Source of the DNA: an uncultured archaeon
Lineage (GTDB): Archaea; Thermoproteota; Nitrososphaeria; Nitrososphaerales; CALBXV01
Reading direction: 5' to 3'
Assembly: GCA_937890045.1 (NCBI GenBank)
Contig: CALBXV010000386.1
Span: 1 to 5,692 of the forward strand
DNA length: 5,692 nt
Under the pieces are notes generated by a model. It worked only from the letters and a program-made list of their open reading frames with translations. It ran no database searches and had not been told where the DNA came from. Both the position numbers and the translations under genes were made by a program. How positions within the stretch are numbered: position 1 is the first letter of the stretch; each line of letters starts with the position of its first letter. Shown here piece after piece: positions 1-4,714 of the stretch.

Positions 1-1018
1 GTATACATTTCTCTTCTATACTTTCACACAACTTATGCAATTCTGATAATTCCATTCTTTGTAATCTTAACATATTATTTTTAAAAAATCTATCTCTCTC
101 AACAACATTTTCTATTTCATCATAAGTCTCATCAAACATTTCAGGAAAGGTTTCGAATCCCCACTCTCTTAATTGTTTTAATGCACCAACACTAGACATG
201 ATCATAAATGGGTGTCCGTGATATAATACTTTAGTTGTTTTTTCTGTTAAGAATAATGAGTTTGGTGCCACAGTCCATTTATTTGATTCGGGTATAAATG
301 AATAACAAGAATCTTTGAAATATTTTGCTAAACCAAAATCAGTTCTTGGTGTAGATTGCCTCATTACGACCCGCTCCATGATGCCACTATCAGGTAATAG
401 TATTGGATTTTTATAATTATCATTTCCAATATAACTAATATAATTACTTTCCCATAAATCATTATCATGGAAAAATTTTTGTAAAGAGTTTCTATGTCTT
501 GAGTATATTCCCATAAGACACATTAACTTTTTACTTGGTAACTTTTTTCTATCTTTATAACGTTCTATTACATGAAAATTATTACCATCAAATCCTTGAT
601 CTTCTCGAATATAATCCCTTGATCTTTCAGCAAAAAGAATTGGGTATGATATTACATGCATTTTTTCTTTATAATTGGTAGTTTCAAACCATTTATCATA
701 CAATTTAGCTAAATTACAGTCGTCTCCAACCAATATAACTCTATTTAATGGGATAATTGTCTCTAAAAAGTCATGTAATTTTATAAAATGTTTACCACCA
801 TCGTAATTAAACATATCACATTCCCAAAATTCAGTTAGATTTATCATTAAAAAAGGCTTATTAGTTGACTCTACTGCCTCTTTTAACTCACTTTCTCTTA
901 CAGGATCACCATCTTTTTTATAGTCAAATGGTCTTTTTTCGAATAAATAACCATTTTCTGCCAATAAATGTTCAGTTTTTTCTGATAAACCTGCCCAATT
1001 ACCTGGAACTACGCTCAT
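1..1018 (-). CDS. Glycosyltransferase-like marine-phage protein, C terminus outside window (partial)
   Basis: An uninterrupted frame runs from an ATG at 1018 to the window's left edge, giving at least 339 residues with no stop. The ATG overlaps the stop of the upstream coiled-coil gene in an ATGA junction, which supports the start. Features seen: a hydrophobic strand followed by GDD near residues 93-100; a K-L-M-C-L-M-G then R-H-R stretch near 164-176; and a conserved-looking C-terminal block near 255-300 (TEKTTK, HGHPF, a GF..F motif, DETYD). From memory, this block recurs in uncharacterised marine-phage and cyanobacterial proteins, and the EK..k.l..G.PF pattern recalls the donor-site region of exostosin- or fucosyltransferase-type glycosyltransferases. 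Modification of host or phage surface glycans is therefore a possible role. No DxD-type catalytic motif was confidently placed, so the enzymatic call is an inference; the gene itself is secure. Confidence 0.6.
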   Translation of the reverse strand, partial: MSVVPGNWAGLSEKTEHLLAENGYLFEKRPFDYKKDGDPVRESELKEAVESTNKPFLMINLTEFWECDMFNYDGGKHFIKLHDFLETIIPLNRVILVGDDCNLAKLYDKWFETTNYKEKMHVISYPILFAERSRDYIREDQGFDGNNFHVIERYKDRKKLPSKKLMCLMGIYSRHRNSLQKFFHDNDLWESNYISYIGNDNYKNPILLPDSGIMERVVMRQSTPRTDFGLAKYFKDSCYSFIPESNKWTVAPNSLFLTEKTTKVLYHGHPFMIMSSVGALKQLREWGFETFPEMFDETYDEIENVVERDRFFKNNMLRLQRMELSELHKLCESIEEKCI

Positions 1019-1587
1019 TTAATGATATATTTTCCTAAAAATGTTTCTTTAGCTTGGTCTAAAATAATAGATACTTCTTCTAACTCTTTATATAACTCAT
1101 CTATTTTATCATAGAGTTTTCCAATTTCTGCTTTAACTTCCATCCCACTCTTATCAATCAATTGCATATTCTTTTCAGCATTCTCATAATGTACATTACT
1201 TTGTATTGTAAACTTCTCAACAACACCTAATAGTTCTGTATGTAATGCTATTATTCTTTCATTAACTTCTTTAATCTGACCTTGAGATTCATCAAAGAAA
1301 TCGTCTAATGCTTCATCAGCTAACTGTCCAGTCTCTATAACTTTGTTTAGAAACTTTACATCATCTAATATCTTATTTAACTCATCAACATATGCACGAA
1401 TAGTTTTTGGGTCTGAAATTTTTGAGAACGCTGATACATCATCACTTATTTTCTCAAATTCACCCATAAGATTTTCTATATAAACTTCGGTTTTCTCAAT
1501 ACCATAATATATGCCACCATAAAATCCACCAACACCTATAACAACTCCCAGTATAACATTAATTAAAGTGCTTTTAGTTTTACTCAT
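1015..1587 (-). CDS. Membrane-anchored coiled-coil protein, unknown function
   Basis: This is a 190-residue protein. Residues about 8-29 form one glycine-rich hydrophobic segment with small-residue spacing (GVVIGVGG, GG, YYG), preceded by a short lysine-containing N terminus. That suggests an inner-membrane anchor with the N terminus inside and the rest outside. The remainder is charged, glycine-poor and helical, with heptad-like spacing in about residues 60-110 and 140-180, consistent with coiled coil. A good Shine-Dalgarno (AGGAG, 1595-1599) lies 7 bases before the ATG. The start overlaps the Nudix stop by four bases and the stop overlaps the next start by four, so all three are probably translationally coupled. 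The layout of anchor plus periplasmic coiled coil resembles an inner-membrane spanin, but there is no adjacent lipoprotein partner and it is longer than usual. I do not recognise the family. Confidence 0.8.
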   Translation of the reverse strand: MSKTKSTLINVILGVVIGVGGFYGGIYYGIEKTEVYIENLMGEFEKISDDVSAFSKISDPKTIRAYVDELNKILDDVKFLNKVIETGQLADEALDDFFDESQGQIKEVNERIIALHTELLGVVEKFTIQSNVHYENAEKNMQLIDKSGMEVKAEIGKLYDKIDELYKELEEVSIILDQAKETFLGKYIIK

Positions 1588-1997
1588 TTTATATCTCCTA
1601 TAACCTTTTGTAACTCATTGAATACCTTTTCATCAAAGGGTTGTGGTAATTTATCTACCTCAAAATATCCCCACTCTTCATGTTCATGATCTAAGTGTGG
1701 GTTTATTCTTTTATCAGTTTCGTATTTATACAAATAAAATTTACCACTTTTTTTATTTGTAGTAGATACTAACTCTGGTACACCATTTAACATAACTTGC
1801 GTCTCTTCTGTAAACTCTCTCAAAGCACCATCTAATGGTTCTTCATTTATATGTATATGTCCTTTTGGTATTGACCAATAAGACTCTGTACGTTTACACG
1901 CAAGTAATTTTTTTCCATAGATTACACAAATACCTGCAGTATCCTCTGAATCTATTTCAAAATGTTCCATTAATTTTTGTAGTTTAATCATATCCAT
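1584..1997 (-). CDS. Nudix hydrolase
   Basis: Nudix enzymes hydrolyse nucleoside diphosphates linked to another group, such as damaged or signalling nucleotides, dinucleoside polyphosphates, nucleotide sugars or RNA caps. The 137-residue length is normal for a single-domain member. The Nudix box is at residues 46-68: G46, E52, then R60-E61 and E64-E65, matching G-x5-E-x7-R-E-U-x-E-E. The preceding W-S-I-P-K-G context (41-46) is typical and recalls the Ap4A-hydrolase/MutT branch. The usual glycine near the end of the box is replaced by Gln67; the metal-binding glutamates are kept. The start could be Met1 (1997) or Met3 (1991); no strong Shine-Dalgarno separates them. It lies 16 bases after the sulfotransferase-like gene and overlaps the next gene by four bases. 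The substrate cannot be read from the sequence; nucleotide salvage or alarmone/cap turnover during infection is plausible. Confidence 0.93.
   Translation of the reverse strand: MDMIKLQKLMEHFEIDSEDTAGICVIYGKKLLACKRTESYWSIPKGHIHINEEPLDGALREFTEETQVMLNGVPELVSTTNKKSGKFYLYKYETDKRINPHLDHEHEEWGYFEVDKLPQPFDEKVFNELQKVIGDIK
1595..1599 (-). promoter_or_regulatory. Shine-Dalgarno site for the coiled-coil membrane gene
   Basis: AGGAG on the minus strand, 7 bases upstream of the ATG at 1587 and inside the 3' end of the Nudix gene. It is one of the strongest ribosome-binding sites in the window and fixes the start. Confidence 0.7.
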
Positions 1998-2013
1998 AAA
2001 TAAATATCACGTA

Positions 2014-2532
2014 TTATGAATCTTCTCTATTTCTATGGTGTCCATGTAATGAATAAAATGGATCAACATAACTACGAAATGGCATATCTTTTATCTTACT
2101 ATATTTCATATTCATATCTTTTAATCGTTTTAACCCTGTCTCTTTATTTAATTCTATAGTATTTGGTAACAACTTTCTTACCTTCTTATGTACTATATCT
2201 ACTATCTGTTCCTCACTTTGATCAGTATCATCTAATTCTTCAAATTGAAATATCAAAACATTTTTATATGAATGATATTTTTTGTCCATCTTATATTCTT
2301 GATATTTACTAACTTTATCTCTTTCTGAACATATAAAATATAAATCGTATTTCTTACCATATGTAGATATCCACTCATCAATATTTGTTTTATGTGTAAT
2401 AACAATAGGTTTATCTACGTTTTCTGTTGCATCTTCTGCTGGTTCATTTGGACTTATCATACCAAACAATATATTATGTAAAACAGTACTTGCTGTACGT
2501 GGTTCTGATGTTTGAATAATTTTTACTTGCAT
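2014..2532 (-). CDS. Small sulfotransferase-like P-loop protein
   Basis: This 172-residue protein begins with a beta strand (VKIIQ) and a loop S-E-P-R-T-A-S-T at residues 9-16. That fits the 5'-phosphosulfate-binding loop of PAPS-dependent sulfotransferases (typically xxPRSGTT). The T-H-K at 46-48 resembles the following KTH strand, and Y-F-I-C-S-E-R-D at 65-72 resembles the 3'-phosphate-binding arginine strand. The fold would be compact: typical sulfotransferases are 250-300 residues, so this is either a minimal form or a P-loop relative with another role. The C terminus is basic and histidine-rich (HGHHR). If active it could sulfate a glycan or small molecule, using host PAPS. The ATG at 2532 has only a weak A-rich ribosome site and sits 10 bases after the structured element at 2543-2634, which may act as its leader. 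Family call is from motifs only. Confidence 0.6.
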   Translation of the reverse strand: MQVKIIQTSEPRTASTVLHNILFGMISPNEPAEDATENVDKPIVITHKTNIDEWISTYGKKYDLYFICSERDKVSKYQEYKMDKKYHSYKNVLIFQFEELDDTDQSEEQIVDIVHKKVRKLLPNTIELNKETGLKRLKDMNMKYSKIKDMPFRSYVDPFYSLHGHHRNREDS

Positions 2533-2542
2533 TTCTTAATTA

Positions 2543-2634
2543 TTAGTAGAGTGGCAAAAAGCTACCAACCAAAGTCGGGCTCACGATCATGTTAACAGGG
2601 CTCTCGCCCAAGCCGGCGTCGGCCACTCTACTAA
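2543..2634 (-). ncRNA. Structured RNA or cis-regulatory leader, unknown class
   Basis: A 13-bp perfect inverted repeat (2543-2555 with 2622-2634) encloses 66 bases. By hand count 2546-2631 is about 57% GC, against roughly 30% in the surrounding genes. On the minus strand the interior contains a GGGC-GAGA-GCCC hairpin (2598-2609), i.e. a GNRA tetraloop, and a GCCG/CGGC pair bordering the closing stem. The segment TTGGGC can instead pair with the downstream GCCCGA, an alternative fold. The tetraloop is GNRA only on the minus strand, the same strand as the genes, so that orientation is preferred. It fills the only substantial intergenic gap and ends 10 bases before the sulfotransferase-like start. 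It is not a tRNA: no cloverleaf or T-loop is visible. It lacks the hammerhead core and a U-tract after the stem, so it is not a simple terminator. A phage riboswitch-like leader, processed small RNA or ribozyme are all possible. Confidence 0.65.
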
Positions 2635-2642
2635 ATCTTTTA

Positions 2643-3092
2643 TTATGAAATTGAACCTCTTGCTATCATATCTCTGTGCATTGTATCAACATAGTCTTTA
2701 GCTTCTCTTAAACTAACAGTATCTTTATCATTGTGATTCATATTATTTCTATAACACTTAATTGCATTTATCTTTTGACCAGACATTATATACTGTTCTA
2801 TCTCTTCTATCATTTCCATATGATCTATTAATTCAACTTCACCATTCTTAACTCTATTAGTCATTCGCCATATTTTATTTGCTTGTCTCATTATTCTAGT
2901 TAACGTCGTTCTTGAATCTACAGAATCTTCAATAATAAGTTTTACTTCTTCTAACATTTCATTAGCAGTTATTATATGATCATTAAATAAATATTTATTT
3001 GTAGGGAGCGCATCTGTATTCGTTTCCTCTACTAAAGAAACCAACATTTCTAACCTTTCTATTATATATTTTTTATCTATCAGTTTGCTCAT
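2643..3092 (-). CDS. Protein with ribosomal L7/L12 C-terminal-like domain
   Basis: This 149-residue protein is mostly helical and charged. Residues 1-100 are not recognised. Residues about 104-137 (G-Q-K-I-N-A-I-K-C-Y-R, then S-L-R-E-A-K-D-Y-V-D) match the helix-turn-helix signature of the bL12 C-terminal domain (kxxAIKxxRexTgxgLkEAKxxV). There is an insertion of several residues (NHNDKDT) where the TGLG turn should be. That domain recruits translation GTPases to the ribosome, and L12-like proteins are known from some marine phages, so interference with or support of host translation is possible. The N-terminal part does not look like the bL12 dimerisation domain. The ATG at 3092 lies 20 bases inside the upstream gene without a good ribosome site. 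An alternative ATG at 3047 (Met16) follows AGAAAGG with 6-base spacing and would remove the overlap. The stop is followed at once by the structured RNA. Confidence 0.75.
   Translation of the reverse strand: MSKLIDKKYIIERLEMLVSLVEETNTDALPTNKYLFNDHIITANEMLEEVKLIIEDSVDSRTTLTRIMRQANKIWRMTNRVKNGEVELIDHMEMIEEIEQYIMSGQKINAIKCYRNNMNHNDKDTVSLREAKDYVDTMHRDMIARGSIS
3054..3060 (-). promoter_or_regulatory. Possible Shine-Dalgarno for an alternative internal start
   Basis: AGAAAGG on the minus strand lies 6 bases upstream of the in-frame ATG at 3047 (Met16 of the L12-like protein). The annotated ATG at 3092 has no such site, so the mature protein may be 134 rather than 149 residues. Confidence 0.4.
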
Positions 3093-3261
3093 TAATGGAA
3101 AAATTTTCAGTTAAGAATTGTATTACTTCTTTTTTATTACCACCCGTTGATATAAGTCTAACGGCTTCACTAATTACTTCTTTAACTAAATCTACGTGGG
3201 TGTCATCACTATGCCCCTCATAACTTAATTCTATTCCATCTTTATTTCTATATTTACTCAT
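3073..3261 (-). CDS. Small hypothetical protein (62 aa)
   Basis: A 62-residue acidic, soluble protein with no recognised domain. The N terminus is polar (SKYRNKDGIELSYEG), and residues about 22-55 look like two helices with a glycine turn (STGGNK) between them, a compact helical-hairpin size. The start is well supported: AAGGAT at 3267-3272 lies 5 bases before the ATG, and the ATG overlaps the stop of the zinc-binding gene as ATGA. The 3' end overlaps the following gene by 20 bases if the long start of that gene is used. I do not recognise it and give no function. Confidence 0.75.
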   Translation of the reverse strand: MSKYRNKDGIELSYEGHSDDTHVDLVKEVISEAVRLISTGGNKKEVIQFLTENFSINEQTDR

Positions 3262-3422
3262 AGTTTATCCTTATAACAATCCACACAAATAACTCTAGCG
3301 GGCGTTCCAAACCAATCTGCCCAATACGAGTTGGTAGTATGAACTGTTTTAAATACTTCTCTCTTGCATATGGTGCAAAATTTCTTAGGCTTTTCTGATA
3401 TTTGAGTATGTGGTCTTTCCAT
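3258..3422 (-). CDS. Small CxxC/CxxC zinc-binding protein (54 aa)
   Basis: This short gene encodes 54 residues with two CxxC knuckles, C16-T-I-C19 and C46-V-D-C49, 26 residues apart. The spacing suits a zinc ribbon or treble-clef fold. An aromatic segment (YWADWFG, 33-39) lies between the knuckles and basic residues (KPKKF, CKREVFK) surround the first. Its TGA overlaps the next ATG as ATGA, the same coupling seen elsewhere, and it starts 22 bases after the Smr stop. No clear Shine-Dalgarno precedes the ATG, so reinitiation after the Smr gene is likely. A longer open frame (3254-3442) overlaps it in another phase but lacks any motif. Small phage zinc proteins often bind nucleic acid or host proteins, but the target here is unknown. 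Confidence 0.8.
   Translation of the reverse strand: MERPHTQISEKPKKFCTICKREVFKTVHTTNSYWADWFGTPARVICVDCYKDKL
3267..3272 (-). promoter_or_regulatory. Shine-Dalgarno site for the 62-aa gene
   Basis: AAGGAT on the minus strand, 5 bases before the ATG at 3261, embedded in the last codons of the zinc-binding gene. Confidence 0.65.
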
Positions 3423-3444
3423 AGGTCTAATAAATATAACATAA

Positions 3445-3711
3445 TTATGAAGTTACTATCAGTACTCCTGTATTTCCGTCAAGTGGATTAGTTGTTTTAA
3501 ATCCTCTTCTATACGCTGATTCTTTTACTATCTCTTTCATTCTCTCACTATTACCTGTAATAACTTTAATAGGAAAGTTACCTATGTTATAATGTAATAT
3601 TAACCAATTCTCTAATTTACTTTCTACTTCTTCGTGTTTCATTCCGTGTAAATCTACTACGCTATCACACCCACCTATTCGAGAATAATCTTCGTTGGAT
3701 AAGTATGACAT
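3445..3711 (-). CDS. Stand-alone Smr-domain protein
   Basis: This 88-residue protein is essentially one Smr (MutS2 C-terminal-like) domain. Residues 18-23 V-V-D-L-H-G give the DLHG motif, followed by an amphipathic helix (24-37) as in D-L-H-G-x-x-x-x-E-A/V. K-V-I-T-G at 49-53 corresponds to the strand plus TGxG turn, and the C terminus ends in a strand (GVLIVTS). Smr domains bind and often cleave RNA or DNA; stand-alone bacterial Smr proteins nick DNA, and SmrB cleaves mRNA at collided ribosomes. The TGxG turn here reads T-G-N-S, so the second glycine is missing and activity could be altered. A roughly 15-residue N-terminal extension precedes the domain. The ATG follows the micro-ORF stop by one base, with a GGGA-rich but rather distant ribosome site. 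A role in nucleic-acid or ribosome-linked mRNA turnover is an inference. Confidence 0.85.
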   Translation of the reverse strand: MSYLSNEDYSRIGGCDSVVDLHGMKHEEVESKLENWLILHYNIGNFPIKVITGNSERMKEIVKESAYRRGFKTTNPLDGNTGVLIVTS

Positions 3712-3712
3712 C

Positions 3713-3769
3713 TCAATTATTCCCTTTTATCAGTTTCGTTGATTGAGATTGTCTCATTCGTTTTTTCAT
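3713..3769 (-). CDS. 18-residue basic micro-ORF
   Basis: An ATG at 3769 opens an 18-codon frame with a strongly basic product (begins MKKRMRQ; five lysine/arginine residues in the first 12, seven hydroxyl/amide residues). A perfect AAGGAG (3776-3781) sits exactly 6 bases upstream. The ATG overlaps the stop of the four-segment membrane gene as ATGA, and the stop is separated by one base from the Smr ATG. All three suggest real translation. It may be a true microprotein or a leader that couples Smr translation to the membrane gene. It has no recognisable domain. Confidence 0.55.
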   Translation of the reverse strand: MKKRMRQSQSTKLIKGNN

Positions 3770-4113
3770 AATAAACTCCTTACAATAACTATACTAGATA
3801 TTCCTATCCACATAGTATTGAAAATTACAAGTGTAGGTAATCCCTTTTTACGACTAGCCCAAATCAAAAGTGCACTTGTAAATAATGTTAAAAAATGTAA
3901 TTGCCATATTTCTTTTTGATATAACAAAGCAGGTAATATAACACACGCCTTTGCATACCAAGCCATTGCCTCAACAATATTAAAATCAACCCAGTACTTT
4001 CTTGTGCCATACATTTTGACACAACGGACTACGTTTCCCCATCCCACTAAAGTATATACAATAGAAACTATTGTAATAAAAAGTGTAAAAGTAATTGTAA
4101 CTTGAAATAACAT
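3766..4113 (-). CDS. Four-segment integral membrane protein
   Basis: This 115-residue protein is hydrophobic with about four membrane segments: residues 3-23, 46-64, 70-87 and 93-113. A basic, aromatic cytoplasmic-type loop (residues 30-44, with R30, K33, R38, K39) separates the first two and another basic turn (RKKG, 88-91) separates the last two. By the positive-inside rule both loops face the cytoplasm. Tryptophan is frequent (W25, W41, W52, W70, W85, W102). The start codon shares a base with the upstream TAA (TAATG), implying coupled translation with the proline-rich protein; only a GGGG-type weak ribosome site precedes it. The family is not recognised. It lacks the dual-start and short-loop features of a classical holin, though four-segment holins exist, so that remains a weak alternative. 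Confidence 0.8.
   Translation of the reverse strand: MLFQVTITFTLFITIVSIVYTLVGWGNVVRCVKMYGTRKYWVDFNIVEAMAWYAKACVILPALLYQKEIWQLHFLTLFTSALLIWASRKKGLPTLVIFNTMWIGISSIVIVRSLL
3776..3781 (-). promoter_or_regulatory. Consensus Shine-Dalgarno for the 18-aa micro-ORF
   Basis: AAGGAG on the minus strand with 6-base spacing to the ATG at 3769. It is the best ribosome-binding site in the window, located within the last codons of the upstream membrane gene. Confidence 0.7.
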
Positions 4114-4430
4114 TAAGCCCCGTAAGAAAATTCTTTCTTCGCGACCTCATTTATTGCTGTCATGATTTTATCATCAAAATATTTCTCTGCAAAGTTAGAA
4201 TCTGGAACAGATTCTTCAAGTTTAGGTGGTAATATCCAAGTAGAATCTACCTGTTCTGTCGGTGGTATATAAAAAGGTGGTGGTGCATCAATAGTAGTAG
4301 TATCAGGTGGTGTATACAACCCAATCTTCTTTTCGAACATATCTAAAGACGTTTCTAAAGTACCGTTGTAGTCTTTAACTAATATTACTATAGCCAATAC
4401 GCAGTGAAGGTAAAACCAAGTTAAATTCAT
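4113..4430 (-). CDS. Membrane-anchored proline-rich protein
   Basis: This 105-residue protein has a hydrophobic N-terminal segment (residues about 4-18), serving as an anchor or uncleaved signal. It continues with a polar stretch, then a proline-rich linker (41-69, including PPD, APPPFYIPP and LPPK), and ends in a charged amphipathic helix (80-100). With only one positive residue near the start, the topology is uncertain; an extracytoplasmic tail is favoured. Cys10 lies within the hydrophobic stretch but not in a lipobox. AAGGAT (4439-4444) lies 8 bases upstream of the ATG, and the ATG shares TAATG with the preceding 36-aa gene. The following membrane gene is likewise TAATG-coupled, so the two products may act together. 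A proline linker between anchor and helix recalls TonB-like or spanin-like reach across the periplasm, but there is no specific sequence match. Confidence 0.75.
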   Translation of the reverse strand: MNLTWFYLHCVLAIVILVKDYNGTLETSLDMFEKKIGLYTPPDTTTIDAPPPFYIPPTEQVDSTWILPPKLEESVPDSNFAEKYFDDKIMTAINEVAKKEFSYGA

Positions 4431-4540
4431 TATCCTAAATCCTTAAAATGATTAAACATAATATCTTTCCAATGAGAAATGATATATAGTATTAATTGTA
4501 ATAATACAAAAGCTCCTATAACTAAAATAAACAATTCCAT
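4430..4540 (-). CDS. Single-segment membrane micro-protein (36 aa)
   Basis: A 36-residue product: residues 2-21 are almost entirely hydrophobic (LFILVIGAFVLLQLILYII), followed by a short charged tail (HWKDIMFNHFKDLG). An AGGAT ribosome site lies close (3 bases) and an AGGAG further away (4553-4557). The ATG follows the upstream TAA by one base, and the TAA overlaps the next ATG as TAATG. It is too short for routine gene finders but the junctions on both sides support it. Function unknown; small membrane proteins of this type often bind and modulate larger membrane complexes. Confidence 0.7.
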   Translation of the reverse strand: MELFILVIGAFVLLQLILYIISHWKDIMFNHFKDLG

Positions 4541-4541
4541 A

Positions 4542-4643
4542 TTATCCTATAACTCCTGATGCATATAGTGCAAATAGTACGGTTAATATAAATGCAATCA
4601 TTAATTGATTAGTATCTTTATTGTTTGGTAGCCGTGGCATCAT
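4542..4643 (-). CDS. Single-segment membrane micro-protein (33 aa)
   Basis: A 33-residue product with a polar, proline- and asparagine-containing head (PRLPNNKDTNQ, 3-13) and a C-terminal hydrophobic segment (14-33), i.e. a tail-anchored arrangement. Two consecutive ATG codons (4643, 4640) begin the frame. The first overlaps the upstream TGA as ATGA, which favours it. No Shine-Dalgarno is visible, so reinitiation is likely. The stop is one base before the next ATG. Confidence 0.65.
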   Translation of the reverse strand: MMPRLPNNKDTNQLMIAFILTVLFALYASGVIG

Positions 4644-4714
4644 AATATTAATTCTAACATAAGAACTGTAGCTAACATAGTAGCCAGTACTAATACTATA
4701 AACTGTTTAATCAT
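4640..4714 (-). CDS. Very short hydrophobic membrane micro-protein (24 aa)
   Basis: A 24-residue product that is nearly all membrane segment (residues 5-24, rich in Leu, Val, Ala and three Met), with one lysine near the start. It begins inside the last codons of the basic 57-aa gene (8-base overlap) and ends in an ATGA junction with the next gene. The ribosome site is weak. It is supported mainly by the regular overlap pattern, and is among the shortest candidate genes in the window. Confidence 0.55.
   Translation of the reverse strand: MIKQFIVLVLATMLATVLMLELIL

Noticed and set aside
1723..1730. TATAAATA (T4-like late-promoter box) on the minus strand
   Set aside because: It lies within the Nudix coding region, not upstream of a gene. 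At this base composition about one chance copy per strand is expected in the window. A second copy at 5111-5118 inside the epimerase is equally uninformative.
2543..2634. Rho-independent terminator
   Set aside because: The long stem encloses a 66-base structured interior instead of a short loop, and no U-tract follows on either strand.
2543..2634. Twister, twister-sister or hammerhead ribozyme
   Set aside because: On the plus strand GCCCAAGC resembles the twister loop, but no complementary P4 strand flanks it. The GGCCGACG segment on the minus strand recalls twister-sister, but the GCAAG loop and cleavage region are missing. No CUGANGA/GAAA hammerhead core exists. A covariance-model search should still be run.
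2543..2634. tRNA gene
   Set aside because: The closing stem is 13 bp rather than 7, and there is no T-loop sequence or recognisable anticodon arm.
3254..3442. 62-codon minus-strand ORF
   Set aside because: It overlaps the CxxC/CxxC gene in another phase, has no domain signature, and runs 8 bases into the next gene; the zinc-binding frame explains the DNA better.
4113..4430. Outer-membrane spanin lipoprotein
   Set aside because: Proline-rich sequence fits, but Cys10 is not in a lipobox and the hydrophobic segment continues past it.
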